A stretch of DNA of 64,000 bases from CAVUBL01 sp963837945 (GTDB taxonomy: Bacteria; Acidobacteriota; Thermoanaerobaculia; Multivoradales; DATKCC01). Position 1 is the stretch's first letter. Every line of letters begins with the position of its first letter. The DNA is taken from the NCBI GenBank assembly GCA_963837945.1, contig CAWIQD010000032.1, positions 1-64,000 on the forward strand. The letters are read 5' to 3'. Of the stretch, positions 1 to 8,654 are shown one piece after another. Both the position numbers and the translations under genes were made by a program. A model generated the notes under the pieces. The model saw nothing but the letters and a program-made list of their open reading frames with translations, was not told the origin of the DNA and ran no database searches.

Positions 1-1069
1 GAGCTGGCACTTGTGTCCCGTAGATGGCCGCCCCCTTGGCCACCGCCTGGTTGCGGTGGGACTGGGCGCAGGCCTCGAAGGGGAAGCGCGCGCCGACCGC
101 CTCGATCACCTGGGGCATGTAGGTCGAACCGCCGACCAGGAGCAGCTTGTCGATTCCACGACACCCCTTGTCCTTCGCCTTCGCGATCTCCCCCTCGGTG
201 AGCTCCAGGTTGCGCTCGAGCAGGTTGGCCGTGAGCTGGTCGAGCTTCTCTGGGTCAGCTCCACCTTCACGCGCTTGCCGCCGAAGCGCACCGGCTCGAT
301 GACCGACCCTCGCGTGCTCAGGGTCCTCTTGCAGGTCTCAGCCGCGTTGAGGAGCTCCTGGTAGGTCTCGGCGTCCTCGAAGGGCACCGTCCGCCGAGGT
401 CCCGGTCTCCTCCTCGAAGCGCTGGGCGAAGTAGGAGACGATCGTCTCGTCCCAGTTGCGCCCCCCCAGCTCGTGGTCGCCGCCGGTCGACACCACCCGG
501 ATATCGCCACCCTGGATCTCGATCACCGTGACGTCGAAGGTGCCGCCGCCCAGGTCGTAGACCAGGACGACCTGGACCCCTTCCTGCTCCATGCCGTAGG
601 CCAGGGCCGCGGCCGTCGGCTCGGGGATGACGTAGAGGACGTTCAGCCCCGCCAGCTCGCCGGCCAGCTTCGTCGCCTCCTTCTGGTTGAGGCCGAAGTA
701 GGCCGGACAGGTGATCACCACGTCACGGATCGAGTCGCCCGTGAGCTGTTCCGCGTCGGCGACCACCTTCCTCAGGATGAACGAGGAGACGTCCTGCGGC
801 TTGTAGACCTGACCGTGGATCGAACGCTGCCAGAGGGCGTCGCCCATCGCGCGCTTGACGGTCGCCACGCAGAGATCCGGGAACACCTCCACCGTCTCCT
901 TGGCGGCGTTGCCCACCACGATGTTGTCGGGAGTCTCGAAGTAGACCACCGAGGGGGTTGTCAGCTCGCCCTCGGCGTTGGCCACCACCGCCGGCTTGCC
1001 GTGCTCGTCCACGAGCGCGATGCACGAGTACGTGGTTCCGAGATCGATTCCATAGACGTTCTGGTTCAT
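1..1069 (-). CDS. Hsp70 (DnaK-like) chaperone, 3' end outside window, two frameshifts
   Basis: Hsp70-family ATPase chaperone. The start ATG at 1069 follows AGGAGG with good spacing, and the N-terminus YGIDLGTTYSC is Hsp70 signature 1. The phosphate-2 motif VYDLGGGTFDVTV and, near the window edge, LLLVGGSTYMPQV (signature 3) are also visible. The reading frame changes near 400 and again near 240, so the protein is split over three frames, and it runs off the left edge before the substrate-binding domain. The TYSC variant and the divergent body suggest a dedicated paralog rather than the housekeeping DnaK. The GrpE-like gene ends 16 bases upstream, so the two form an operon. The frameshifts may be sequence errors. 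Confidence 0.85.
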
Positions 1070-1085
1070 GTCGGGTCCTCCTGGG

Positions 1086-1702
1086 CTACCACATCCGAGG
1101 CATCGTCGCCCCGGTGAGATCTGGCCCGGACGGCGGGGCACCCGCCGGGGTGAAGACCGCCACCCTCTCCTGCGTAGGACCGTGTCTCCGTGCTCGAAGC
1201 CGGGCCGGATGCCGGCGACAAGCCCTACGAGTCTGGTCCCGTCGGCTCGCGAGTCACCACGGCGGTTTGCCGGCGCGGGTCGAACCGGTCGTCCGGATTG
1301 CGAAACGGCGTCACCCCGAGGCGGTCGAGCAACAACTCGAGTCGTCGGTGAAGCCTTCGATCACGTCGGAGAAGGTCTCGGGAGCAGGGGGTTCCCCTTC
1401 GGTTTCGGCGAGGCGCTCCGCGGCCCTCGTCAGGTCGTCGTGCGGCGGATCAGCCCGAGCAACGCCGGCCGGACCGCCCGCCCCAGCAAGTCGCTCTGTA
1501 GTCTTGGAGTCCCGGTGCAGACGCTCGATCTGCTCCTCCTTGGACCGTTCGTAGGCGAGCTTGGTCTCGAAGGCGTGGAGGACGCTCGGAAACCCTCCTC
1601 CATCACTCGCTCGAGTCCCGCCGAGGCCTCCGGCTCTTCGTCTCCAGTCCCAAGAAGGTCCGAAGCGACGGGGTCCACGGTCTGGTCGGCCAATCTCTCC
1701 AT
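1086..1702 (-). CDS. GrpE-like nucleotide exchange factor, several frameshifts
   Basis: Reassembled over about five frame changes, this ~205-codon gene reads as GrpE. It has an N-terminal charged segment, a coiled-coil stretch (FETKLAYERSKEEQIERLHR), a helical LLGRAVRPALLGLIR...HDDLTRAAE segment, then LLLDRLGVTPFRNPDDRFDPRR and the GrpE-type beta end RPGFEHGDTVLRR...RVAVF. GrpE drives ADP release from Hsp70, which fits its place directly upstream of the Hsp70 gene. The ATG at 1702 follows GAGGAG. No single open frame covers the gene, so it is either a pseudogene or damaged by indel errors. The identification comes from the stitched translation and needs a profile search on corrected sequence. 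Confidence 0.65.
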
Positions 1703-1730
1703 CGCAGCTCCTCTCCACTCTGCCTGCGCG

Positions 1731-1750
1731 ATCCCAGCTCTTGCCGGGAT
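1731..1750. repeat. REP-like palindrome in the divergent intergenic region
   Basis: The arms ATCCC and GGGAT, with an inner GC/GC pair, enclose a short loop, and GATGACG follows. This resembles the dispersed REP-type palindromes (CGTCATCCCGGC...) common in GC-rich genomes. It lies between the divergent grpE and VWA genes (1703-1890), where I could not pick out a convincing sigma70 promoter. I noticed no second copy in this window. Confidence 0.3.
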
Positions 1751-1890
1751 GACGCGGTGCGTTGATCTGGGAGGCTTAGGCACCTGAGCGCCAATAGGTT
1801 GAAACGCCGTGGAGGTCTCAACCAACCGGACCGAGGGGTGTCTGACCTGGGGAGACGACACGCGAGATGCTGCGAAACGGAGGGTGTGAG

Positions 1891-3203
1891 ATGGGTGTTC
1901 GTTCCAGGTACTTCGTTCTGACTGGAGGGCTCGGCGGCCTGGTGGGGTTCGCGGCGATGGAGGTCACCAGACTGCTCTGGCGCACGGGCCCGGCCGCCGG
2001 CCGCTGGCAGGCCGTGCTTCAGATGACGGCCTACTTCGCGGGTTTCGGGCTGGCGGTGGGCGCCGCCCTCGGCATGACCGAGGGCCTGGTCCGGCGGCGG
2101 TCGGCAACGCTGGTCTACGGCCTGGTATCGGCCTGGTCGCCGGGGGAATCGGTGGAGCGCTGGGCGGAGCCGTGGGCCAGACGGTCTTCGGCCTGCTACC
2201 GATCCGCTACGTCGATCGAGCCCCCCTGGACCTGGTGATCGCTCTCGATTCCTCGGGCAGCATGGGAGGCTGGTTGGTCTTCGGCAACGATCCGCGAGGT
2301 CACCGCAAGCGGGCGGCGGAGCGCCTCGTCGATCGGCTTCCGGACACCGATCGAGTCGCCATCGTCGACTTCGACGATCGGGCGGCCATCCGCGCGCCTC
2401 TCACACCACTCGACTCGAAGACCCACCGGGCCGAGGTCAGGCAGGCCATCGAGGCCGTCGACAGCTCCGGCGGAACCGACCTCTCTCTCGGCTTGGCCGC
2501 GAGCCTCGAGGCGCTGGGCGAGGAGGCTCCGGCAGGACGCTCGCGCGCCGTCATCTTTCTCACCGACGGCGTGGGGGCGTTCGATCCCAGCTTCGTCGAG
2601 GCGGCCCGGCGCTCCGGGGTCGTCATCCACACCGTGGGGCTCGGCTCAGGGGTCGACGCCCGCCTGCTACGGGACGCCATCGCCCTGCCGACCGGCGGCA
2701 CCTATCACCCCGTCGGCCGGGCCGCGGACCTCTCTGCCGCGTTCGAGACGATCTACACCCAGCAGATCGACATGGCAAGCCGAAGCGTGCGGGTTGGGCC
2801 CCGCGACGCCCGGTTGGAGACCTCGTCGATCGCCCTCTTCCTCTTCCGCGTCGTGAGCTGGGGCCTCATGGGCCTGCTGATCGGCACCGGCCAAGGCGTC
2901 CGCGAGAACACGCGAGAAGATCTCCGGGCCTGCGCTTTCGGAGGCCTGATCGGGGGTCTCGCCGGCGGCGCCCTCTTCGATCCCGTGAGCCACCTCGGCG
3001 CCCTTGGTGCCGGCTTCCTCGGCCGGGCCCTGGCCGACGCGGCGGTCGGAGCCTCGATCGGTGGGTCGATGAGGCTCGCGCAGCGGCGGCTGGTCGAGAC
3101 GACCGGCCGACCGACCACGACCCTGCTTCGTGGGCTCCCCCGTGGCAGCGGGCTGTCGCCCCGGAAGCCGGAGCGCGCCCACGTTCGACTGATCACGCGA
3201 TGA
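1891..3203 (+). CDS. Membrane-anchored VWA-domain protein, one frameshift
   Basis: The protein starts with two hydrophobic segments and a glycine-rich third one (GLVAGGIGGALGGAVGQTV). Then comes a von Willebrand A domain with a complete MIDAS: DSSGSM, the Thr in GGTDLSLGL and the Asp in FLTDGVGAFD. A further glycine-zipper membrane region (GLIGGLAGGALFD...GASIGGSM) lies near the C-terminus. The ATG at 1891 has GGAGGG seven bases upstream and is preferred over 1867. The frame shifts near 2126, between the second and third membrane segments. The stop overlaps the next gene's ATG (ATGA), so the two are translationally coupled. VWA domains bind metal-dependent protein ligands; here it probably scaffolds the CHAT-NTPase at the membrane (inference). 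Confidence 0.8.
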
Positions 3204-5530
3204 GCCGCCACCTCACCTTCGAGGACTTCGCCTTGCGCATTGCCACGCGGGGTGCGGACGGACTGACGACGGAAATCCTCCGCTCCCCCGGCGGAGGCGG
3301 TCACGCCCCCCTCCGGCTGCCCGCCGAGCTCGGCGATCTCAGCCGCGTTCTCCGAGCTGCCGAAAGGATGGTTCGGAGCCGTGGACCTGAGGCTCGGGAC
3401 CTGCATCTCGGCGCCGAGACGCCGAGTCCCGGGAACCCGACCTTCGATCCACGCGAGATGGGCGGGCTTCTCTTCGACGCCTTGCTCACCGGGCGGGTGC
3501 GCGACAGCTTCCGCTTCGGCCTGGGCAGCGTTCGGCGCCAGCTCGACCGCGGCCTGAGGCTGCGCCTGGTCTACGATCCGAGCGATCCGGAGGTCGCCGC
3601 GGTCGCCGCCCTGCCCTGGGAGCTTCTGTTCGATGCCGAGGGCGCCGAATTCCTCAGCCGCAACGTGCTGACCCCGGTCGTCCGTTGTCTCGACGTGACC
3701 CAGCCCGACGCGCTGCCGCGCGCCGGACCGCCGGTGGGGATCCTCGTCACCGGCGCCAACCCACCGGCTTCAGAGCCCCTCGACCTCGCCGCCGAAGGCG
3801 CGCGTCTCCGCGCAGCCTTGAGCACACCCGACGCAGAGGTCGAAGTGCTCGCCGATACGAGGCTCGAAGAGCTCCGCGCCAGGCTCAGAGACGGCTCCTT
3901 CCAGGTGCTGCATTTCATGGGGCACGGCGACTTCGACGAGGTCACCGGCGAAGGTTGCCTCCTGTTCAGCGGGCCCGACGGCGGGCGCCGCCCGGTGTCG
4001 GGTCGGCTTCTCGCGGAGACGCTGCGAGGCATCCCGTCTCTCCGCCTCGTCGTCCTGAACGCCTGCGAGTCCGCGCGCTTCCCGCGGCGAGCCGGCCTCG
4101 ATCCATACTCCGGAGTGGCCGCCGCGCTGGTCGCCGCCGGGTTGCCCTCTGTCCTGGCCATGCAGTTCCCGATCTCCGACCGGGCGGCCATCGAGTTCAG
4201 CAGTGCGTTCTACAGCGCTCTCGCCGCGGGAGACCAAGTCGACGCCGCGGTGGCCGAGGGCCGCCTCGCGATCCACCGGGCCGAGGAGGTGTCCCTCGAG
4301 TGGGCGACGCCCGTACTTTTCACCCGGGTGGTGGACGCGGCGATCCTCGAGCGTCCAACAGGCGATCGAGCGACGACTGCGGGGGCGATTCGGAGTCGAG
4401 TCCTCGACTCCTCCATCCTGGTTCAGGAAAAGACGAGGGGGTTCGTCGGCCGGCGCTTCGTATTCGAAGCTTTCGACCGGTTCCTGGAGTCGTCGGGGGG
4501 CGGGTACTTCGAGCTCGTCGGGGACCCGGGCATCGGCAAGACGGCCTTGGTCGCCGAGCTTGTCCGGACCCGAGGCTGGCCTCATCACTTCAACGTGCGT
4601 TCCGCCGGCATCTACCGGCCCGAGGCCTTCCTCTCCAACGTCTGCGCCCAGCTCATCGCGGCGTACGAGCTGCCCTATGGCTCCCTGCCTCCGGATGCCG
4701 TCCGGAACGGCGCGTTCCTCCAGGAGATCCTCGGAGCCGTCTCCAGGCGCCTCGGGCCAGAGAAACCGGCCGTCCTCCTCGTCGACGCCCTCGACGAGTC
4801 GGACCTGGACGGGCTGCCGGCCGGGGTCAATCCCCTATTCCTGCCAGCCACCCTTCCCCCGGGCGTCTTCATCCTCCTCACCAGCAGGCCGCTCGCTTCC
4901 GACCGGAAGCCGCGGATCGACGGCGCCCACGAGCGCTTGGCCCTCGAGCCCGACTCGGAAGAGAACCTCCGGGACATCGGGGAGCTGCTCGAGACCTGGA
5001 TGAAGAGGCCCGGAGTCCGGGACCGGCTCGGCCTCCGGGGCATCACGGACCGCCAGCTCGTCGAGACTCTGGTCGTCAAGAGCGAGGGCAATTTCATGTA
5101 CCTGTCGCACGTGCTCCGGGAGCTCGATCGGGGCCTGTACCGCGACCTCTCTCCGGCTGAGCTTCCCGCGGGCCTGGAGTCCTACTACGAAGACCATTGG
5201 CGCCGGATGCGCGGCCGGGACGAGGCCGCCTGGCTAGGCTACAAGCTGCCCGTGCTCGAAGCACTGGCCGTGGTCGACGAGCCGCTCGGCTTGGAGATGA
5301 TCCAGGCATTTTCCGGCGTCGGGGACCGGCACCGGGTCCGCCAGGTTCTCGATGAGTGGCGGCCGTTTCTGGCGGTGACCCAGGCCCACGATTCCGACTC
5401 CGGCCGTCACCTCTACCGTCTCTACCATCGGAGCTTCTTCGACTTCATCGTGGCAAAGGACGAGCTGGCCGACGATCCTGTGGACCTCCGAGCCGCCCGG
5501 GTCCGGCTCTTTCGGGCGATGTCCGGTTGA
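3200..5530 (+). CDS. CHAT caspase-like protease fused to a STAND/NACHT-like P-loop NTPase
   Basis: 776 aa. Residues ~100-400 form a CHAT domain with the catalytic dyad His242 (HFMGHGDF) and Cys289 (LVVLNACESAR), followed by AALVAAGLPSVLAMQFPI. Residues ~415-750 form a STAND-type NTPase with FVGRRF at its start, Walker A GDPGIGKTAL (~441-450) and Walker B VLLVDALDESD (~525-535). An LTSRPL motif follows. This links an NTP-dependent switch to a caspase-like protease, as in prokaryotic TPR/WD-CHAT and STAND immune or cell-death proteins. No C-terminal sensor repeat is seen, so sensing may rest with the N-terminus (1-90), the overlapping VWA partner or the convergent genes. No frameshift. Its substrate is unknown. 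Confidence 0.87.
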   Translation: MSRHLTFEDFALRIATRGADGLTTEILRSPGGGGHAPLRLPAELGDLSRVLRAAERMVRSRGPEARDLHLGAETPSPGNPTFDPREMGGLLFDALLTGRVRDSFRFGLGSVRRQLDRGLRLRLVYDPSDPEVAAVAALPWELLFDAEGAEFLSRNVLTPVVRCLDVTQPDALPRAGPPVGILVTGANPPASEPLDLAAEGARLRAALSTPDAEVEVLADTRLEELRARLRDGSFQVLHFMGHGDFDEVTGEGCLLFSGPDGGRRPVSGRLLAETLRGIPSLRLVVLNACESARFPRRAGLDPYSGVAAALVAAGLPSVLAMQFPISDRAAIEFSSAFYSALAAGDQVDAAVAEGRLAIHRAEEVSLEWATPVLFTRVVDAAILERPTGDRATTAGAIRSRVLDSSILVQEKTRGFVGRRFVFEAFDRFLESSGGGYFELVGDPGIGKTALVAELVRTRGWPHHFNVRSAGIYRPEAFLSNVCAQLIAAYELPYGSLPPDAVRNGAFLQEILGAVSRRLGPEKPAVLLVDALDESDLDGLPAGVNPLFLPATLPPGVFILLTSRPLASDRKPRIDGAHERLALEPDSEENLRDIGELLETWMKRPGVRDRLGLRGITDRQLVETLVVKSEGNFMYLSHVLRELDRGLYRDLSPAELPAGLESYYEDHWRRMRGRDEAAWLGYKLPVLEALAVVDEPLGLEMIQAFSGVGDRHRVRQVLDEWRPFLAVTQAHDSDSGRHLYRLYHRSFFDFIVAKDELADDPVDLRAARVRLFRAMSG

Positions 5531-8500
5531 GTGCCCTGTCCTTGCCGGAAGGGACCGACCCCGCCAGCGAGAGGGCCTGTCGCAGGACGATGACCGCGCT
5601 CTCGCTCCGGCCCAGCGCCTCGCAACCGCCCGCGCGGCCGAGGACAGGCGCCAGCCATGCATCGAGAAACAAGCGCAAGCCGTTCTCTGCCCCTGGTCGG
5701 CCCGCAGAGCCGAGCGCGTCGACGACCGCTTGCGCCAAGACGGGCAAGGAGCGGCGGGGATCGACCTGCCATAGATGACGCCGGACTGGAGCATTCGAAG
5801 GGCTCGAAGGGTCGAGGCTGCCGGCGGCCACGAGGGAAGCGAGCGCCTCGAGCCACTCGTCCTCCGAGACCGCACCGGGACGGAGAATCCCGAGCTCGAG
5901 CCAGGCCCGCTCCGCCTTCGGCTGCTCGAGCAACTCGACCAGCCGTCTCGCCTCGTCCGGAGGTAGCCAGTCGAGGCGGAGAAGCCCGAACACCAGGTCG
6001 TCGCGAGAAGGACCAGGGCCGAGGCTGCCCACCAGGCCCGGGACGAAGGAGGCCCTCTCGCCGGCGAGGAGGTAGCAGAGCGCATGGACCGTAGCCTCGA
6101 GAAGAGGATCGGCACGCTGCCCTGACCGGCCAGGATCTTCCACGACGGCACCGGCGGCCTTCAGCCGTTCCCCGATCGAGGCGCGGCAGAGGTTCAGGCT
6201 GACGCCGAGCTCGGCGTCCGACGCCCGGAGTGCGGACGAGTCGGAAGTCCGACTGCGCCGGAAGAGTCCGGCCGTCATGCATGGCCAGCCGCGGGTGAGC
6301 GATCTCACCAGCCGTCGCTCGCTCTCAGGCCCTCGAGCGAGCTCGCCACGCCGCACCAGGGCCACCAACACCGGCAGGAGACGCGGCCAGGCACCGCGGA
6401 GCTCGCGAAGGCCGGGGGCCTCGCCAGGCCGGCGGGGCAGCCGGCCCGCCCAACGTACGAGCCGAAGTGCCCGCCGACGATGAACCCATAGCCCACGGTC
6501 GCCGTCCGGACGGGCAACGGCCTCGATCCGGGCGAAGAGCTGCCGGATCGCTTCCTCGCGGTACCGCCAAGGCACGGTCTCCAGGCCGATGGCCTGCTCG
6601 ATCGCCTCCTGGACCTCGGCGACGCCGAGCCTGCCGCCCTCGGCCATACCCAGGTCGACCAGATCGGGAGTGAGGGCGACAAGCCAGGCGTCGCTCGCGA
6701 TGACCCCGAGGCTCTGCCGCAGGGGTAGGCTCGGTGCACGGCGGTCGCCGAGTCCCCGTCGAAAGGTTCTCTCCTGGTAGCGGAGGCCGTGCCACGCAAG
6801 GTCCATCAAGGCTTCGACCCGCCGAGCGTCGCTCCTCACGCTGCCGAGGAGATGCCTGGCGAGCTCGCTCGGGGAGTCCGGTACCTCCAAGAGCACCCCG
6901 AGGCAGGCGACCTCGTCCTCCAGAACGTCCACCGAAGCAACCGCCTCGTAGAGCCGGTTCGGCTCCAGACGGGAGCGGACATCCTCGTTCGTCACCTCGA
7001 GCCAGGTGCGGACTCGCAGAGGGCGGCCCCGGATCTCCGAGGTGACGGCCCCAGCCTTCTCGCGGTACCCATGGCGTGCCAGAGCTCGAGCCACGAAAGC
7101 TCGGAGGTCGTCCTCCTCCTCGCCGGGCAGGAGGCGTCTGGTGGCGGACGACAACGCCTCGAGGTCGCCGGTCTCGGCGCACAGGACCCCGGCCAGCCGT
7201 ACGATGAGCGCACGCCGAAGCGCGAACGCCTCGACGGTCGTGGAAGCGCAACGGAGAGCGAGTCGTTCCGCATCGTCGAATAGCCGCCGGCGGACCCTGG
7301 GATGCCGGACCTCTCCGGCGATCGCCTCGAGGGTCGATGCCCCGCTGCCCGCAGCCGAGCTCACCGCCTCGAGCTCTCCCGGGAGGAGGTCGGGCCGGAG
7401 CTCCGCCACGAGGTCGAGAAACCGCGCCAGGTCGGCCGCCGGCGCGGCGTAGCCACTTCGCTGGAGCTCGGTCTTCAGGGCGCCCACCCCTCGAGTCCTG
7501 CTCTCGACCGTTCCGGCGCCTGGAGCCGCGAGCCACCGGAGCCGCCAGTGGAGCTCCGAGGCCGGAGGGTCGACGGCCCGGATCGAGGCGACGGCACTCG
7601 CCGCCGACTTACCACGACGCTCGAGGAGTAGCACGCGGAGCGGGAACCGAAGCTCGGCGGGCAGCTCCGACTCCAGCGCCGAGCGCTCTTGCTCGCCGAG
7701 GAGGCTCCATAGCTCTGCACCGAGCTCCAGGATCTGCCGGGACCAGGGCACGGGCCCGAAGCCACGCCGCGCCCGCTTCCAGCGCTCGGTCGCCAGCGCG
7801 GGCCGACAAAGCCCGTGGCCCGCCAGGGCCGCGATCGTCGCCGCCCACGCCAGTCCTGCTCCTCCCGACGGAAGGCCCTCTCGGACTCGGCGCCCTAGAG
7901 CCAGCGGATCGCCGGGCCAACGGGGCGCCACGCTCCCGGTCACCAGCTCCGCCACCAGCCGCGGGCTCCGGACCCCACCCAGCGCTCTCCACAGGATCGG
8001 CGAGTCCGCCTCTCCCAGCTTCAGGAGGCTCTCGACGAGCTCCCGCCGGACGTCGTCCGCAAGCTCCGGCCACGGTTCGAGGCTCCGGATCCAGTCCTGC
8101 CAGCGGGCCTGAAGGGGGTAGGCGAGGCACCTCGCCGCCCCGACCAGCGTGTCTCGCCACCGGCGGGCCGATGTCGGGTCCGTCGGTCGCGGGATCGCCT
8201 CGAGATCCTCCCGCACGGCATCCAGCAGGCGCCCGAACTCCGGTCGGGCCGGAGACAGCGCCGTTGCGATGGCGGCCCGAGCCCGCGCCCGCTCGCCGAG
8301 TCCGGGGAGCTGTTCGGCCAGCTCGATCGCCAGCGCCGACCGGCCCGTCGCGGCGAGGGTCTTCAGGATCTGCTCGTCGTCGAGATCCTCGGCCAGGCCC
8401 CGGAGATTGGCGGCGATGGCCGCAAAGCGTAGAAGGCGCGGCCAGTCCGCGGCGCGGAGGGTCGCCGGGAGCACGTACCGTTCGAGGTCACGCGAAGTCT

Positions 8501-8654
8501 GCCGGAAGCCGTCGAGACCTGCCGCTTGCCGGGCAAAGAACCCCCCCGCCTCGATCTCTTCGAACAGCTCTTCCCAGGACCATCGCTCGTCGAGCTCGGC
8601 TGCGACCTCGACGCGGTGGCGCAACGCGAAGGCTCGCAGTGCTGGGAGACTCAT
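5445..8654 (-). CDS. 1069-aa protein of unknown function, mostly alpha-helical
   Basis: I recognise no family. The protein is rich in Leu, Ala, Arg and Glu with an amphipathic helical pattern throughout. This suggests an alpha-solenoid (HEAT/TPR-like) but with no regular repeat that I can define. It has no signal peptide, no clear membrane segment and no catalytic motif. The ATG at 8654 overlaps the stop of the upstream membrane-protein gene (ATGA), showing coupled translation. The 3' end runs 86 bases into the convergent CHAT-NTPase gene. A full-length open frame of 3.2 kb at this GC content is common by chance, but the start coupling and the absence of breaks support a real gene. A role as scaffold or sensor for the CHAT-VWA pair is inference. 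Confidence 0.72.
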   Translation of the reverse strand: MSLPALRAFALRHRVEVAAELDERWSWEELFEEIEAGGFFARQAAGLDGFRQTSRDLERYVLPATLRAADWPRLLRFAAIAANLRGLAEDLDDEQILKTLAATGRSALAIELAEQLPGLGERARARAAIATALSPARPEFGRLLDAVREDLEAIPRPTDPTSARRWRDTLVGAARCLAYPLQARWQDWIRSLEPWPELADDVRRELVESLLKLGEADSPILWRALGGVRSPRLVAELVTGSVAPRWPGDPLALGRRVREGLPSGGAGLAWAATIAALAGHGLCRPALATERWKRARRGFGPVPWSRQILELGAELWSLLGEQERSALESELPAELRFPLRVLLLERRGKSAASAVASIRAVDPPASELHWRLRWLAAPGAGTVESRTRGVGALKTELQRSGYAAPAADLARFLDLVAELRPDLLPGELEAVSSAAGSGASTLEAIAGEVRHPRVRRRLFDDAERLALRCASTTVEAFALRRALIVRLAGVLCAETGDLEALSSATRRLLPGEEEDDLRAFVARALARHGYREKAGAVTSEIRGRPLRVRTWLEVTNEDVRSRLEPNRLYEAVASVDVLEDEVACLGVLLEVPDSPSELARHLLGSVRSDARRVEALMDLAWHGLRYQERTFRRGLGDRRAPSLPLRQSLGVIASDAWLVALTPDLVDLGMAEGGRLGVAEVQEAIEQAIGLETVPWRYREEAIRQLFARIEAVARPDGDRGLWVHRRRALRLVRWAGRLPRRPGEAPGLRELRGAWPRLLPVLVALVRRGELARGPESERRLVRSLTRGWPCMTAGLFRRSRTSDSSALRASDAELGVSLNLCRASIGERLKAAGAVVEDPGRSGQRADPLLEATVHALCYLLAGERASFVPGLVGSLGPGPSRDDLVFGLLRLDWLPPDEARRLVELLEQPKAERAWLELGILRPGAVSEDEWLEALASLVAAGSLDPSSPSNAPVRRHLWQVDPRRSLPVLAQAVVDALGSAGRPGAENGLRLFLDAWLAPVLGRAGGCEALGRSESAVIVLRQALSLAGSVPSGKDRALNRTSPERAGPGRLGGPQDRRPARPLPR

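Noticed and set aside
3685..5160. 491-aa plus-strand open frame inside the CHAT-NTPase gene
   Set aside because: Arg/Ala/Pro-rich out-of-frame shadow; the other frame carries the CHAT dyad and Walker motifs.
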